From Strobilurus pachycystidiatus (taxonomy: Eukaryota > Basidiomycota > Agaricomycetes > Agaricales > Physalacriaceae), in NCBI GenBank assembly GCA_019915135.1, contig JAHLMK010000010.1:682001-746000 (forward strand): 64,000 nt of DNA, in the 5' to 3' direction. The first letter of the stretch is position 1. Each line of letters starts with the position of its first letter. Position numbers and translations under genes: made by a program. The notes under the pieces were generated by a model, which had not been told where the DNA came from, searched no databases, and was given only the letters and a program-made list of their open reading frames with translations. Positions 8,788 through 19,705 of the stretch are shown piece by piece.

Positions 8788-10900
8788 ATGCCCCCTCAAG
8801 AGAACGACCCCACTGTGGACGCGAAGGTAAGTACCTGGCGCGATCACAGCGTAGAACGAGGCGGTGAACTTACTTACCAAAAGGAGCAGTCACCGCCGCC
8901 ATCGCAGCCGCCGACGAAAGACAACCAGGAGCCTCCCGCAGCCCAGGAGGAGAAGGAAATGGAGGTACAAGGGCAGGAGCAGGTGCGTAGTAACGAAAAA
9001 CGCGTTGAGAAACGGCGAAACTCACCACTGCCACCCCCTCTGCTAGCTCCCGTCCATTCCCTGCGAAGCCAGGCCGGACCACGTCAAAATGACGCGTCCC
9101 CTGTTCGACTACGGCGGTTTCTTGACGAACAGGACCGCGCCGCCCGAACTAGACGCAGGTATCAGCCTGCACCTGGCCGAGTCACTGTGCGCCAGTCCAG
9201 GAGCAACCCGAGATATCCTGCAGGAGGCCGGATACCAAGGATACCTCCAGAACGGTGTCTTTTGGCTAACATTCCAGGACGCGCTGAAGGCGAAACCAGC
9301 AAGCAAAGCCACTCCGCTCGAACGAGTCGAGACCGCGCTCAGCACGGCGTGGCGCACCACCTCCGCCTACAAAAAGCAGGTCCGCCCCACCCGCGCAACC
9401 ACTTTCCTAAACAACGACCGCGTTGCCCCAGAGCTCGCGATCCGGCTCTCAGAAGACGACGCCCAGCGCTGTTTTCTGGAGTTGGACCATCTCTGGATGT
9501 TCGTGCATGACCAGGACCGCGCCAATCTGTTCTGGGGCGCCTTGATAGTGGAGATGCGCAAGCAGCGCGACGACCTCCCCATCCACAGGTCGTTCCTCAA
9601 GACGATGGATAACCTCATCGAAAGCGCGATCGCCGAGCTGGGCATCGCAGACTACCAGCGCGACGAAACACCGAGTCTCGACAGCAAGGTCGACGACGAG
9701 GGCACTCCGCGCCCCACCATGCAGCAACTGGCGCAGGAGGCGTCACCCAGTCCCCACGACTCGCGAATCCCGTCACCAGCGCCCGCCTCGCACCACGAAC
9801 CCACGCCCGAGCCCGAGATGGAACCCCCCCAGCGTCGACCATACGTCGCGGCAGGGAAGGGTGGCCCCAAATCGGTTACCAAGTACGTCGCTCACCGTAC
9901 CGTCGCACCTGTAATCTTTGCTAATGCCCCGGCCAGGCCGAAGGCCGTCGTCGTCAAAGTGGAACCGAAAGACAAGGACGTCGCCCCCACCCGAAAGACC
10001 TCGGTCGCGCGCGCCACCACCGGTGGAAGCCACAAGCGCAAGTTCGTCGAGGAGGAACCGGAGGAGGAGGACGAGTTGGAAGAAGACGCCGAAGCCAGCG
10101 ACGAGGAGGAGGACGACTTCGTCCTCAATGTACGCGACAAGACCAACCCGCGTATTCCCCTCCACCGCGACGATGGCTTCTGCGTCCCGTGCATCAAGCA
10201 GAAGTTGGGTTGCACCTACTTCAGGATCCACGCCACGCCCGCGGAGAAGAACAACAGCTTCACCTGCGACCAGTGCAAGGAGAAGGACGGGCAGCACGGT
10301 CCGTGCTGGGTCGCATGGAGGCGAAGTCAGGTCCCCGAGCCATGGAAGGAGGTCGCGCTCAAGGTTCGCGCCCAGTTGCAGGCCGTGGCAAGGAGTAAGC
10401 CCGATTCCCAGATCCGGGCCCGGCGCCACCAGGACTACTCCGACGCCGCGCAAGCTATCGCAAAAGAAGCGGACCAGCGGTGGAAGGAGGAGAAGCAGAG
10501 GAAGAAGGACGAGCCCCCGGCGAAGCGCCGTCGCGTCGAGAGCACGAAAGGAAAGAAGGGCAAGGCGAAGAAGGAGGAGACGTCGGACGAAGAGGGCACT
10601 GGCGACTCCGACGTCGAGGAAATCCAAGCGCCCCGTACCCGCCTCCAGAAGGGAAAGGTCAGCGCCGCCCCGCCTCCCGCCTCCACCAAGTCCTCGAAGG
10701 GGGCCACCACCTCGATCAGCACGGCCCAGCAACAGGACAAGGGTGAAGGAGCCAGCCGTCAAGGCGCGTCGTCCTCCACCTCCGCCAGCCGTGTCGACCC
10801 CGCCGAGGACGTGGACAAAGTCCTGGCCTTGTACTTCTCCCTGAATGAGAAGAGCCGCCGGAAGTTTAGGAAAGTCGCCGAGATCGCGGTGGGACGCTAG
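8788..10900 (+). CDS. Gene X of E1: Cys-rich, acidic/basic protein of unknown function, spliced
   Basis: I read three exons: 8788-8826, 8884-8982 and 9047-10900, joined in phase 0. The introns are 57 and 64 nt with GTAAGT..AG and GTGCGT..TAG ends. The product is about 661 aa. The central part is Pro-rich with an acidic run of Glu/Asp near codon 320 of exon 3. A Cys cluster follows (CVPC..C..CDQC..C), of zinc-binding type but matching no family I can name. Lys/Arg stretches such as AKRRRVE look like nuclear signals. The C-terminus (FSLNEKSRRKFRKVAEI) could be a short helix. A nuclear nucleic-acid-binding role is a guess from composition. The gene lies after pol in the same orientation and is conserved in E2 (split by two insertions) and E3 (damaged N-terminal part). 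Confidence 0.75.
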
Positions 10901-11288
10901 TAGCGTCCCGCCGTCATATCTTTTTTTTTATATACAAGAATACTAGTCACAGTGCCAAAAGGACACTCTCATATACGCATCGCCCGCCCCCGTTGTATTT
11001 TATATAAAAATTTACAACTTCTTGAACTCAAAGAACCGTGTGAAAAACACTAAGGAAACAAGAACAAGGACCTTAGTTAAAACCTTAAGTCAAGGGGAGA
11101 GCCCAGGACTCTCCTTGATATACCAAGGGTCGCAAAGGTCAGAGGTTAGGGACCTTGGAAGTCAAAAAGGACCACAAGGAACTGCGTTTACGAGTAAGGT
11201 AATACAGGCAAAAGCAATGTGACTATAAGGAACATTCGTAAGGAAGAAAAGAAAGGCGACCTTTAGGTCAAAAGAAGTCAACTAAGGA
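10901..11288. terminator. Convergent 3' region between genes X and Z
   Basis: Genes X (+) and Z (-) end facing each other across 388 bp. The DNA holds T-runs and A/T-rich TATATA and TATATAAAAA tracts suitable for polyadenylation of both. I see no gene. The corresponding stretch is 20844-21230 in E2 and 49257-49646 in E3. Confidence 0.4.
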
Positions 11289-12425
11289 CTAAGCAAAACG
11301 ACTCCAATCAGGAGGGACCGCAAGGTTCGCGAGGCGCGCATAGAAAGGTCCTGCGTTGCGAAGGTCGATTGCTAACATACTAGCAGCAAGGAGTTCGTAG
11401 TCTACTTCGGTGGCCTCCGACCAGTCGATGAGCCAGAGTAGTGGATCGATGATAGCCAGCGACTGGTTGGGGCGCTGGAAACACAGAAGTTACAAACGGA
11501 CCTCAAACGACGAAGTTGTTCACGGACCCGATTGGCGGGAAGGTCAATCTCAGGGATCAACCGACGCATATTGGGAGGTCTATCCAACGCGTAGACGTCG
11601 TCCCAGCCATAAAGAGCAGAGTTCTGACGCTGGAACTCTGGCCACCACTTCATAACCGTGACAAGGTCGGCAGGAAGGTCCCCATACTGGACAGGAAGGA
11701 CCTTCAGGTCGTCAGACCCGATGTAAAGCGAGCGAAGGAGTGTGGAAAAGCCAGAGTAACCACCAAAGTGGGCCTCGACCTACGTCTAAGGTCAGCGCCG
11801 ACCACAAGACATGAAAGGAAAAGACCAGGTTTAACTCACCATGAAAGGTCCGATGAACTCTTGGGTAAACCAAGGGTGACTCGCAAGGATGTCCATGTTA
11901 AGGTCCCCCAGGTGGAAGCGGGCGCCTTCACCGTCAAGGGTATTGCCTTCGGCGAACCAAGCATTGCAAAGTTCGACGGCGGTGTAGTACAAAGGAAAGA
12001 AGTGCGCCTTGAAGCCGTGAGGAATGGCCCCGTTCTGGAAGTGAAAAGCGGGTTCCCAGATATAACGAAAGCGGACCTAAGGACCATCCGTTAGTCAAGA
12101 AAGGTGTCGAGGCGAAGTCAACTAGACCTACCAGGACGTGCAAAAGGTAGCGCAAGGTTGGAACGTCTAGAGGTTCGTCGCGACCAAAGGCATGAACCGG
12201 AGGCTTGAGCTGGGGAAGGAGGCGAGTGTCGTCCTCCGTAGCTAAGGTCCCATCCGGATGACGGACTACCGCAACGAAGTAGCGTGTATAGTTGTACATC
12301 TCCATGGCGCAGCTCAGCGCAAGGTCCGCTGTGACTAAGTCATGTTGAAAGGAGGTCAAAGGCGAGCGAAGTCGAACGCCTTGAATGCGGGTATCTGCAA
12401 AGGAAGGCAGGACGGGCGCGGGCAT
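11289..12425 (-). CDS. Gene Z of E1: antisense spliced gene, unknown function
   Basis: Four exons fit in frame: 12425-12132, 12076-11840, 11779-11528 and 11474-11289, with introns of 53-60 nt and GT..AG ends. They give a 322-aa protein that I do not recognise. It is rich in aromatic residues, with segments such as RYIWEPAFHFQNG, GDLNMDILASHPWFTQEF, VMKWWPEFQRQ and LLWLIDWSEATEVDYELL, which reads like a compact folded protein without signal peptide or membrane spans. The start is the ATG at 12425. A GTG lies further upstream in the same frame. It runs opposite to gag-pol, downstream of gene Y in the same direction. Comparison with the E2 copy shows mostly silent changes, so the protein appears to be maintained. 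Confidence 0.75.
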
Positions 12426-12800
12426 GATCAAAGATGAGATTCCTGTCGCCACGACCGACTTAAAAGAAAACCTCCGCCAGTCAAGAAGGTCCGAACACGC
12501 CGATAAAAGGACAAAGTTTAGGCGCCACCAATCTAAAGGTAGGTACGATCGGCGATAGCCGATCGAACTAAGTTCGATCTTAGGCCTACCAGGAGGCGGT
12601 CAGGAAACTTTGAGGGTTCAAATCGAAAGGAGTTGGATTATGCACCAACTGGGCCTAGAGTAGTCTAAGGAAACAAAGTGACTACCGCTCCTACAAGTAG
12701 AGAAGAAATCCGAAACCAGTATAAAGACGAAGTAGAGAAAAACTATGAGTAGTACTGGTTAAGACTTGGCGAAAGCTAAGCTAAAGAAGGACCTTGTAGT
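12426..12800. other. Y-Z intergenic region of E1 with two overlapping hairpins
   Basis: This noncoding spacer contains, at 12546-12579, GATCGAAC-TTA-GTTCGATC and CGATCGGC-TATC-GCCGATCG (read on the minus strand). Both stems are perfect 8 bp and they share five bases, so only one can form at a time. It may hold the end of Y and the promoter of Z. I see no TATA box in it. Confidence 0.5.
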
Positions 12801-14335
12801 CTACTGAGCCTGGTCTATCGCGTCTAAGGCCGAGATATAAAGGTCGCGAGTCGACTGCAAGACTTGGATACGACCCCGAATCTCGTTGAAGGTCGAGATA
12901 ATGTCGTGCCGGTACTGGCGTTCCAAAATGACCAAGTTGGGCGAGATGTTGGGATCGTCAAGACCAGACAACCTTGACATACGCTTGTGGACTTGGGCCA
13001 AGGCAGCAGACAGACCATTGATGTACTGGTTCGCTAAGGGGAAGTAACCAGGAATCAACAAGGCAAACCAAGGAGCGAGGAAGAAGCACCTTACCGCCTT
13101 CAAGTTGTTTAAGAACGACGGGTTCGACCCCAAAGGTCGAAGGCCGGGCCGCCTTTACAACCCGGCGAGTGTTCTCATCGTTAAGCTTACGCTTAGGAGG
13201 AGCTTCTTGACCATTGATCGCGCCCAAGGTTTGAAGGGCTTTCTGGTAAACACGGGCGTTAATGTCCATACCGGGAAGAGCTGCGAAAGGAAGGTAACGG
13301 ACGGAAGATGACTATTAAAGAAGTCATAAGGACGTCCGGGACAAACATAGGATTCAAAGGAACGTACCGCTTCGGCTTCCTTTGACAAGGAATTGGCGAG
13401 TTGGAGCTGGCGAAAGGCTTCAATAAAGGAAGATGAGACTGGCAAAGAAATTGAGCGCACAGTATCACCGACGACGACAACGGAGTCCTCACTGTCGCTC
13501 TCGCCAGCTGCCACATCGTCAGCCCAATTAAAGTACTCCGGACGAAAGAAGCGCGCACAAGAGTCGGGATCCATCGCGACGTCGCCGTCTCCCGCCTCGG
13601 CTCGTTTCTCCATGGCCTCGGTAACGACCTCGGGCGATTTCTTCGTCTTCTAAGCGAAGACATCCAAAGGTTACAGTAGGAAACCGACGAGTAACGAACG
13701 GACATACCTTGCCTTTCTCAAGCTTGTCCGGCTTGAAATAAGCGTTATCCGGATGCATAGGGTGACCCGGGGACAGGCCAGGGAAGTGGGCGTTAGACGC
13801 CTTCTTGCAGCTGCTCACCAAAGGTTGGAGGATATGAGCGATGTGGTGCGTCGGCGTCTGAGGGTGAATCCCCAGCAGGTGTACCAGCATCCCTACATAG
13901 AGGCGAAGGTTGAAAAAGAACACCGCCATGTCCGTCGACACCTTGGAACCATTCGGAAAGGTGCGAAGGTCATGGGCGACGGCCTAAAGAAAACAAGGAC
14001 AGGATGAAGTCAGGATCAGGAAAAGAACACAGCGAAGGAGTACACACAAGGACTCTCTCCATGATCTTGTCAACATAGCCGGTGATCTCCAGTGCCACGT
14101 CGGGATTCGAACACGCCTTCTTGAGGTCCAGACGATGGACCTTGGGAATGATGAGCGTAAGATGCATGCCGAGGTACATAAGGAAGTCGGGTGTGTTGGC
14201 TGGAGGGTCGTAGTCGAGCGCATAAGCGACAAGACCAGCACCAAGGTCGCGCGTAGTGATCAGGTCCTTCGCGGACGGAACGTGCGGCGTTGTGGGAAGC
14301 AGTTTTGCGATGGGGGTCCAAGTTTTGGGAGCCAT
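12801..14335 (-). CDS. Gene Y of E1: antisense spliced gene with C-terminal coiled coil
   Basis: Five exons join without frame breaks: 14335-14048, 13983-13708, 13649-13368, 13311-13095 and 13033-12801, giving 431 aa. I placed the fourth acceptor at the TAG before 13311 because only that site keeps the frame. The protein has a compact N-terminal region (LGMHLTLIIPKVHRLDL, FFFNLRLYVGMLVHLLGIHP), an acidic middle (ESDSEDS), a basic PPKRKLN patch that could be a nuclear signal, and a C-terminal heptad-like stretch (ALAQVHKRM, IRGRIQVLQSTRDLY) suggesting a coiled coil. I recognise no family. A TATAAAA lies 49 nt upstream of the ATG. The gene sits next to the 3' LTR and is read away from it. Confidence 0.78.
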
Positions 14336-14383
14336 GATAGGATAAAGGCAGGAATGAAAGGTCTGAGGACAAGTCCCAGAACC

Positions 14384-14390
14384 TTTTATA
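14384..14390 (-). promoter_or_regulatory. TATA box of gene Y
   Basis: TATAAAA on the minus strand lies 49 nt before the ATG of gene Y and is identical in E2 (17741-17747) and E3 (near 46154). This supports gene Y having its own promoter, independent of the LTR. Confidence 0.6.
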
Positions 14391-14524
14391 ACGGAACGAA
14401 GTTAGGCAAAAGAGGGTCCATCGGGCGATAGAAACCAAAAGGGGACTTCGTCACGGCGGCCTGGTACCCAGGATAAAGGTTCTGAACCACCAAGGACTAT
14501 GTCGCGGACGACATTTCATAAGTC

Positions 14525-14533
14525 AAGGGGAGA
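14525..14533 (+). other. Polypurine tract of E1
   Basis: AAGGGGAGA directly abuts the TGATACGC start of the 3' LTR, the expected place for the plus-strand primer. It is the same in E2 (17598-17606) and E3 (46011-46019). Confidence 0.85.
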
Positions 14534-16080
14534 TGATACGCAGGGTACTATTCCAGTACTAGAAACGGGGAATTTTGCGATTCCTGAACAGCCCAAAGAC
14601 CTTAGGAACCTCCAGTTAAGTACTTAGGATAGAGCACGCAGGAGTTACTGCCTTGACGCGGGCAAGCCTCCAGGACAAGGTCCAGGCGCCTTAACAAGTC
14701 CTTTAGGACAGGCGCGATCGAAACCTTCGATCACCTTCATCCGAATATCCTTATCCGCGCGTTGGATCCCTTTCAAGATCCCGTACCTTTGCGTGTACCT
14801 TGTACTACAGACGATGTGCTATAACCATTCGCACCCAAGGAGGGTCCAAAGGTCTCCAGGCGGTTCAGTTTGAGCGACCCAAGACCTGCGCACCTCAACC
14901 CAAAGACCTGGAAGGTCCCGAAATAGTTCAAGGACGTCACAACCCTTTTGGGGAAACAATCTTCGGAGCTGTCAAGGACTCCGAACCGACGCCTTCCGCT
15001 ATGCCGATCAATCATGATCCACGATCAAGGACCACCCCGAAAGCAGGGTGTATTACCACTTTAAGAAAGCACTCCCCCGTAGTGTCTGCGCTCGAAAGGA
15101 CGTTCTTAACGATCTCCATCCAACCTATTCACAAGAAAGCAGGTGTCCGTAGGACCTTGCAACATAAAGATACCTAAGGATCGAAGTCCTTATCGGACCT
15201 TGATCTCCTGGGCACAAGGATTGTACCATACCGCCAAGGTGGCGTATATGGCTAAAGGACCAAGCGGCCTGTCCGCAGTTGTTTCGACCAGGGATAGCCA
15301 ATAAGAATCCAGCTCTTGTATGACTCGAAAGTCCGATGTATCCGATCCTAGAATAGATGCTTACTCAGTAGGAACCCACCAGTAGTATAAAAGGGCCCAA
15401 AGGACCCATATTTCGGTAGCTTAGAGCCCCCTCCAGTAGCCGCTAGTCAGACGCAGCCGTTGTAGTGAATCTATCTCGAGTTTCGACTCATTTCTGCAAA
15501 GTACCCAAAGACCCCAAAGACCTTTCCAAGATTTAAAGACATCAGGTGTTGCCAAACTCCTTGAAAGACTCAAAAGAACCTTATTCCGACGTACCAAGTC
15601 GAGTACCAACGAATCTACTTGGTGTTAGAACCTTGTATTCGCAAGAAGGCCGGTTTGCAAGTGGTTCTGCCCTGCACTCACGCTCTTTCGTGAAGTACTT
15701 TTCCTTTGAGGAATAAGTTGAGTTTGAACGAGTGTTGTCAACGTCTGAGACACCTTTCGGAACCTTTGGTCCCGGTGCAAGACACTAGAAGTTTGGTTTA
15801 AGTGCAAGAAGGAGTCCTTATCGTTAGCAGTCCAGTGGCGTAAAACCTGCGGTAGCGGCCTGACGATTCCAAGACAAAGTCCTTGTACACCAGAGCACTT
15901 GATAGGTAGAAGCTACATTGCCTCGCGCTGTTTAAGGTCTTCATACGTCAAGAGGTTCGGCCTACGACTTCAAGGTTTTCTTGTGTCATTTCGATCAGAA
16001 TCCCTACACCCCCAAAAACAACTCGTAGTTTAACTACAGCGATTCGGAATACATCTCTATTTCTCCATTACCCAAAAGCA
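14534..16080 (+). repeat. 3' LTR of E1, truncated at its 3' end
   Basis: The LTR begins TGATACGC after the polypurine tract. It matches the 5' LTR with only a few differences, such as an extra C near 15430. It stops after CCCAAAAGCA at 16080, lacking the last 120 nt or so. The next base starts an inverted LTR. Confidence 0.95.
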
Positions 16081-17597
16081 ATTCCGAATCGCTGTAGTTA
16101 AACTACGAGTTGTTTTTGGGGGTGTAGGGATTCTGATCGAAATGACACAAGAAAACCTTGAAGTCGTAGGCCGAACCTCTTGACGTATGAAGACCTTAAA
16201 CAGCGCGAGGCAATGTAGCTTCTACCTATCAAGTGCTCTGGTGTACAAGGACTTTGTCTTGGAATCGTCAGGCCGCTACCGCAGGTTTTACGCCACTGGA
16301 CTGCTAACGATAAGGACTCCTTCTTGCACTTAAACCAAACTTTTAGTGTCTTGCACCGGGACCAAAGGTTCCGAAAGGTGTCTCAGACGTTGACAACACT
16401 CGTTCAAACTCAACTTATTCCTCAAAGGAAAAGTACTTCACGAAAGAGCGTGAGTGCAGGGCAGAACCACTTGCAAACCGGCCTTCTTGCGAATACAAGG
16501 TTCTAACACCAAGTAGATTCGTTGGTACTCGACTTGGTACGTCGGAATAAGGTTCTTTTGAGTCTTTCAAGGAGTTTGGCAACACCTGATGTCTTTAAAT
16601 CTTGGAAAGGTCTTTGGGGTCTTTGGGTACTTTGCAGAAATGAGTCGAAACTCGAGATAGATTCACTACAACGGCTGCGTCTGACTAGCGGCTACTGGAG
16701 GGGGCTCTAAGCTACCGAAATATGGGTCCTTTGGGCCCTTTTATACTACTGGTGGGTTCCTACTGAGTAAGCATCTATTCTAGGATCGGATACATCGGAC
16801 TTTCGAGTCATACAAGAGCTGGATTCTTATTGGCTATCCCTGGTCGAAACAACTGCGGACAGGCCGCTTGGTCCTTTAGCCATATACGCCACCTTGGCGG
16901 TATGGTACAATCCTTGTGCCCAGGAGATCAAGGTCCGATAAGGACTTCGATCCTTAGGTATCTTTATGTTGCAAGGTCCTACGGACACCTGCTTTCTTGT
17001 GAATAGGTTGGATGGAGATCGTTAAGAACGTCCTTTCGAGCGCAGACACTACGGGGGAGTGCTTTCTTAAAGTGGTAATACACCCTGCTTTCGGGGTGGT
17101 CCTTGATCGTGGATCATGATTGATCGGCATAGCGGAAGGCGTCGGTTCGGAGTCCTTGACAGCTCCGAAGATTGTTTCCCCAAAAGGGTTGTGACGTCCT
17201 TGAACTATTTCGGGACCTTCCAGGTCTTTGGGTTGAGGTGCGCAGGTCTTGGGTCGCTCAAACTGAACCGCCTGGAGACCTTTGGACCCTCCTTGGGTGC
17301 GAATGGTTATAGCACATCGTCTGTAGTACAAGGTACACGCAAAGGTACGGGATCTTGAAAGGGATCCAACGCGCGGATAAGGATATTCGGATGAAGGTGA
17401 TCGAAGGTTTCGATCGCGCCTGTCCTAAAGGACTTGTTAAGGCGCCTGGACCTTGTCCTGGAGGCTTGCCCGCGTCAAGGCAGTAACTCCTGCGTGCTCT
17501 ATCCTAAGTACTTGACTGGAGGTTCCTAAGGTCTTTGGGCTGTTCAGGAATCGCAAAATTCCCCGTTTCTAGTACTGGAATAGTACCCTGCGTATCA
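16081..17597 (-). repeat. 3' LTR of E2, truncated and probably copied from E1
   Basis: This inverted LTR ends at the polypurine tract (17598). It shares variants with the E1 LTRs (AAAAGTACTT near 16430, CAAACTCAACTT near 16405, CTTTTGAGTC near 16555) and lacks the roughly 60-bp deletion found in E2's own 5' LTR. Paired LTRs are normally identical at insertion, so this one is probably not E2's original. Confidence 0.9.
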
Positions 17598-17740
17598 TCT
17601 CCCCTTGACTTATGAAATGTCGTCCGCGACATAGTCCTTGGTGGTTCAGAACCTTTATCCTGGGTACCAGGCCGCCGTGACGAAGTCCCCTTTTGGTTTC
17701 TATCGCCCGATGGACCCTCTTTTGCCTAACTTCGTTCCGT

Positions 17741-17747
17741 TATAAAA
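17741..17747 (+). promoter_or_regulatory. TATA box of gene Y (E2 copy)
   Basis: TATAAAA lies 49 nt upstream of the ATG at 17796. The short stretch 17607-17740 between it and the polypurine tract shows nothing else. Confidence 0.6.
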
Positions 17748-17795
17748 GGTTCTGGGACTTGTCCTCAGACCTTTCATTCCTGCCTTTATCCTATC

Positions 17796-19330
17796 ATGGC
17801 TCCCAAAACTTGGACCCCCATCGCAAAACTGCTTCCCACAACGCCGCACGTTCCGTCCGCGAAGGACCTGATCACTACGCGCGACCTTGGTGCTGGTCTT
17901 GTCGCTTATGCGCTCGACTACGACCCTCCAGCCAACACACCCGACTTCCTTATGTACCTCGGCATGCATCTTACGCTCATCATTCCCAAGGTCCATCGTC
18001 TGGACCTCAAGAAGGCGTGTTCGAATCCCGACGTGGCACTGGAGATCACCGGCTATGTTGACAAGATCATGGAGAGAGTCCTTGTGTGTACTCCTTCGCT
18101 GTGTTCTTTTCCTGATCCTGACTTCATCCTGTCCTTGTTTTCTTTAGGCCGTCGCCCATGACCTTCGCACCTTTCCGAATGGTTCCAAGGTGTCGACGGA
18201 CATGGCGGTGTTCTTTTTCAACCTTCGCCTCTATGTAGGGATGCTGGTACACCTGCTGGGGATTCACCCTCAGACGCCGACGCACCACATCGCTCATATC
18301 CTCCAACCTTTGGTGAGCAGCTGCAAGAAGGCGTCTAACGCCCACTTCCCTGGCCTGTCCCCGGGTCACCCTATGCATCCGGATAACGCTTATTTCAAGC
18401 CGGACAAGCTTGAGAAAGGCAAGGTATGTCCATTCGTTACTCGTCGGTTTCCTACTGTAACCTTTGGATGTCTTCGCTTAGAAGACGAAGAAATCGCCCG
18501 AGGTCGTTACCGAGGCCATGGAGAAACGAGCCGAGGCGGGAGACGGCGACGTCGCGATGGATCCCGACTCTTGTGCGCGCTTCTTTCGTCCGGAGTACTT
18601 TAATTGGGCTGACGATGTGGCAGCTGGCGAGAGCGACAGTGAGGACTCCGTTGTCGTCGTCGGTGATACTGTGCGCTCAATTTCTTTGCCAGTCTCATCT
18701 TCCTTTATTGAAGCCTTTCGCCAGCTCCAACTCGCCAATTCCTTGTCAAAGGAAGCCGAAGCGGTACGTTCCTTTGAATCCTATGTTTGTCCCGGACGTC
18801 CTTATGACTTCTTTAATAGTCATCTTCCGTCCGTTACCTTCCTTTCGCAGCTCTTCCCGGTATGGACATTAACGCCCGTGTTTACCAGAAAGCCCTTCAA
18901 ACCTTGGGCGCGATCAATGGTCAAGAAGCTCCTCCTAAGCGTAAGCTTAACGATGAGAACGCTCGCCGGGTTGTAAAGGCGGCCCGGCCTTCGACCTTTG
19001 GGGTCGAACCCGTCGTTCTTAAACAACTTGAAGGCGGTAAGGTGCTTCTTCCTCGCTCCTTGGTTTGCCTTGTTGATTCCTGGTTACTTCCCCTTAGCGA
19101 ACCAGTACATCAATGGTCTGTCTGCTGCCTTGGCCCAAGTCCACAAGCGTATGTCAAGGTTGTCTGGTCTTGACGATCCCAACATCTCGCCCAACTTGGT
19201 CATTTTGGAACGCCAGTACCGGCACGACATTATCTCGACCTTCAACGAGATTCGGGGTCGTATCCAAGTCTTGCAGTCGACTCGCGACCTTTATATCTCG
19301 GCCTTAGACGCGATAGACCAGGCTCAGTAG
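17796..19330 (+). CDS. Gene Y of E2: spliced, unknown function
   Basis: The exons are 17796-18083, 18148-18423, 18482-18763, 18820-19036 and 19098-19330. Their lengths keep the frame throughout (288, 276, 282 and 217+233 nt) and encode 431 aa. The protein differs from the E1 copy by about one residue that I noticed (Thr to Ala in the fourth exon), as expected inside the palindrome core. All donors are GT with G/A-rich context (GTGTGT, GTATGT, GTACGT, GTAAGG) and all acceptors are TAG. The features are those of the E1 copy: compact N-terminal region, acidic middle, KRK patch and C-terminal coiled coil. Confidence 0.78.
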
Positions 19331-19705
19331 ACTACAAGGTCCTTCTTTAGCTTAGCTTTCGCCAAGTCTTAACCAGTACTACTCATAGTTTTTCTCTACT
19401 TCGTCTTTATACTGGTTTCGGATTTCTTCTCTACTTGTAGGAGCGGTAGTCACTTTGTTTCCTTAGACTACTCTAGGCCCAGTTGGTGCATAATCCAACT
19501 CCTTTCGATTTGAACCCTCAAAGTTTCCTGACCGCCTCCTGGTAGGCCTAAGATCGAACTTAGTTCGATCGGCTATCGCCGATCGTACCTACCTTTAGAT
19601 TGGTGGCGCCTAAACTTTGTCCTTTTATCGGCGTGTTCGGACCTTCTTGACTGGCGGAGGTTTTCTTTTAAGTCGGTCGTGGCGACAGGAATCTCATCTT
19701 TGATC
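19331..19705. other. Y-Z intergenic region of E2
   Basis: This spacer has no gene. The overlapping hairpins lie at 19552-19570 and 19566-19585. The sequence is identical to the E1 arm over the part I compared. The E3 version (47746-48119) has scattered substitutions but keeps both stems. Confidence 0.5.

Larger units (their letters stand above)
1..16080 (+). mobile_element. E1: giant Ty3/Gypsy LTR retrotransposon copy, sense strand
   Basis: The copy has the order 5' LTR, PBS, gag, pro, pol, gene X, antisense genes Z and Y, PPT, 3' LTR. The window opens 193 nt inside the 5' LTR, judged by alignment to the 3' LTR at 14727. The 3' LTR stops at 16080, about 120 nt short of its end, where it meets an inverted LTR. 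The internal part (1478-14533) is 13,056 bp, far longer than the 4-6 kb usual for fungal Gypsy elements. The few differences I see between the two LTRs suggest a young insertion. Gypsy assignment rests on the RT-RNaseH-integrase order and the GPY/F module. Confidence 0.93.

Noticed and set aside
9773..10762. A 329-codon antisense frame over gene X, rich in Leu, Arg and Gly
   Set aside because: It is the shadow of a G/C-rich sense gene. Its low-complexity composition and lack of motifs argue against a product. The sense frame has introns, Cys pairs and conservation.
11022..11222. A 66-codon plus-strand frame between genes X and Z
   Set aside because: Not kept in the E2 and E3 counterparts and lies in an A/T-rich terminator region.
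16051..16080. Palindrome as a read artefact of missed adapters
   Set aside because: A pure artefact would give arms identical to their ends. Here the arms differ at several sites and give way to distinct E1 and E2 sequence at 12273/19858. Spanning reads would still be needed for proof.
18849..18895. A 29-nt intron in gene Y following LFP
   Set aside because: It is too short for a spliceosomal intron. The TAG acceptor at 18819 gives an in-frame join with a normal 56-nt intron.
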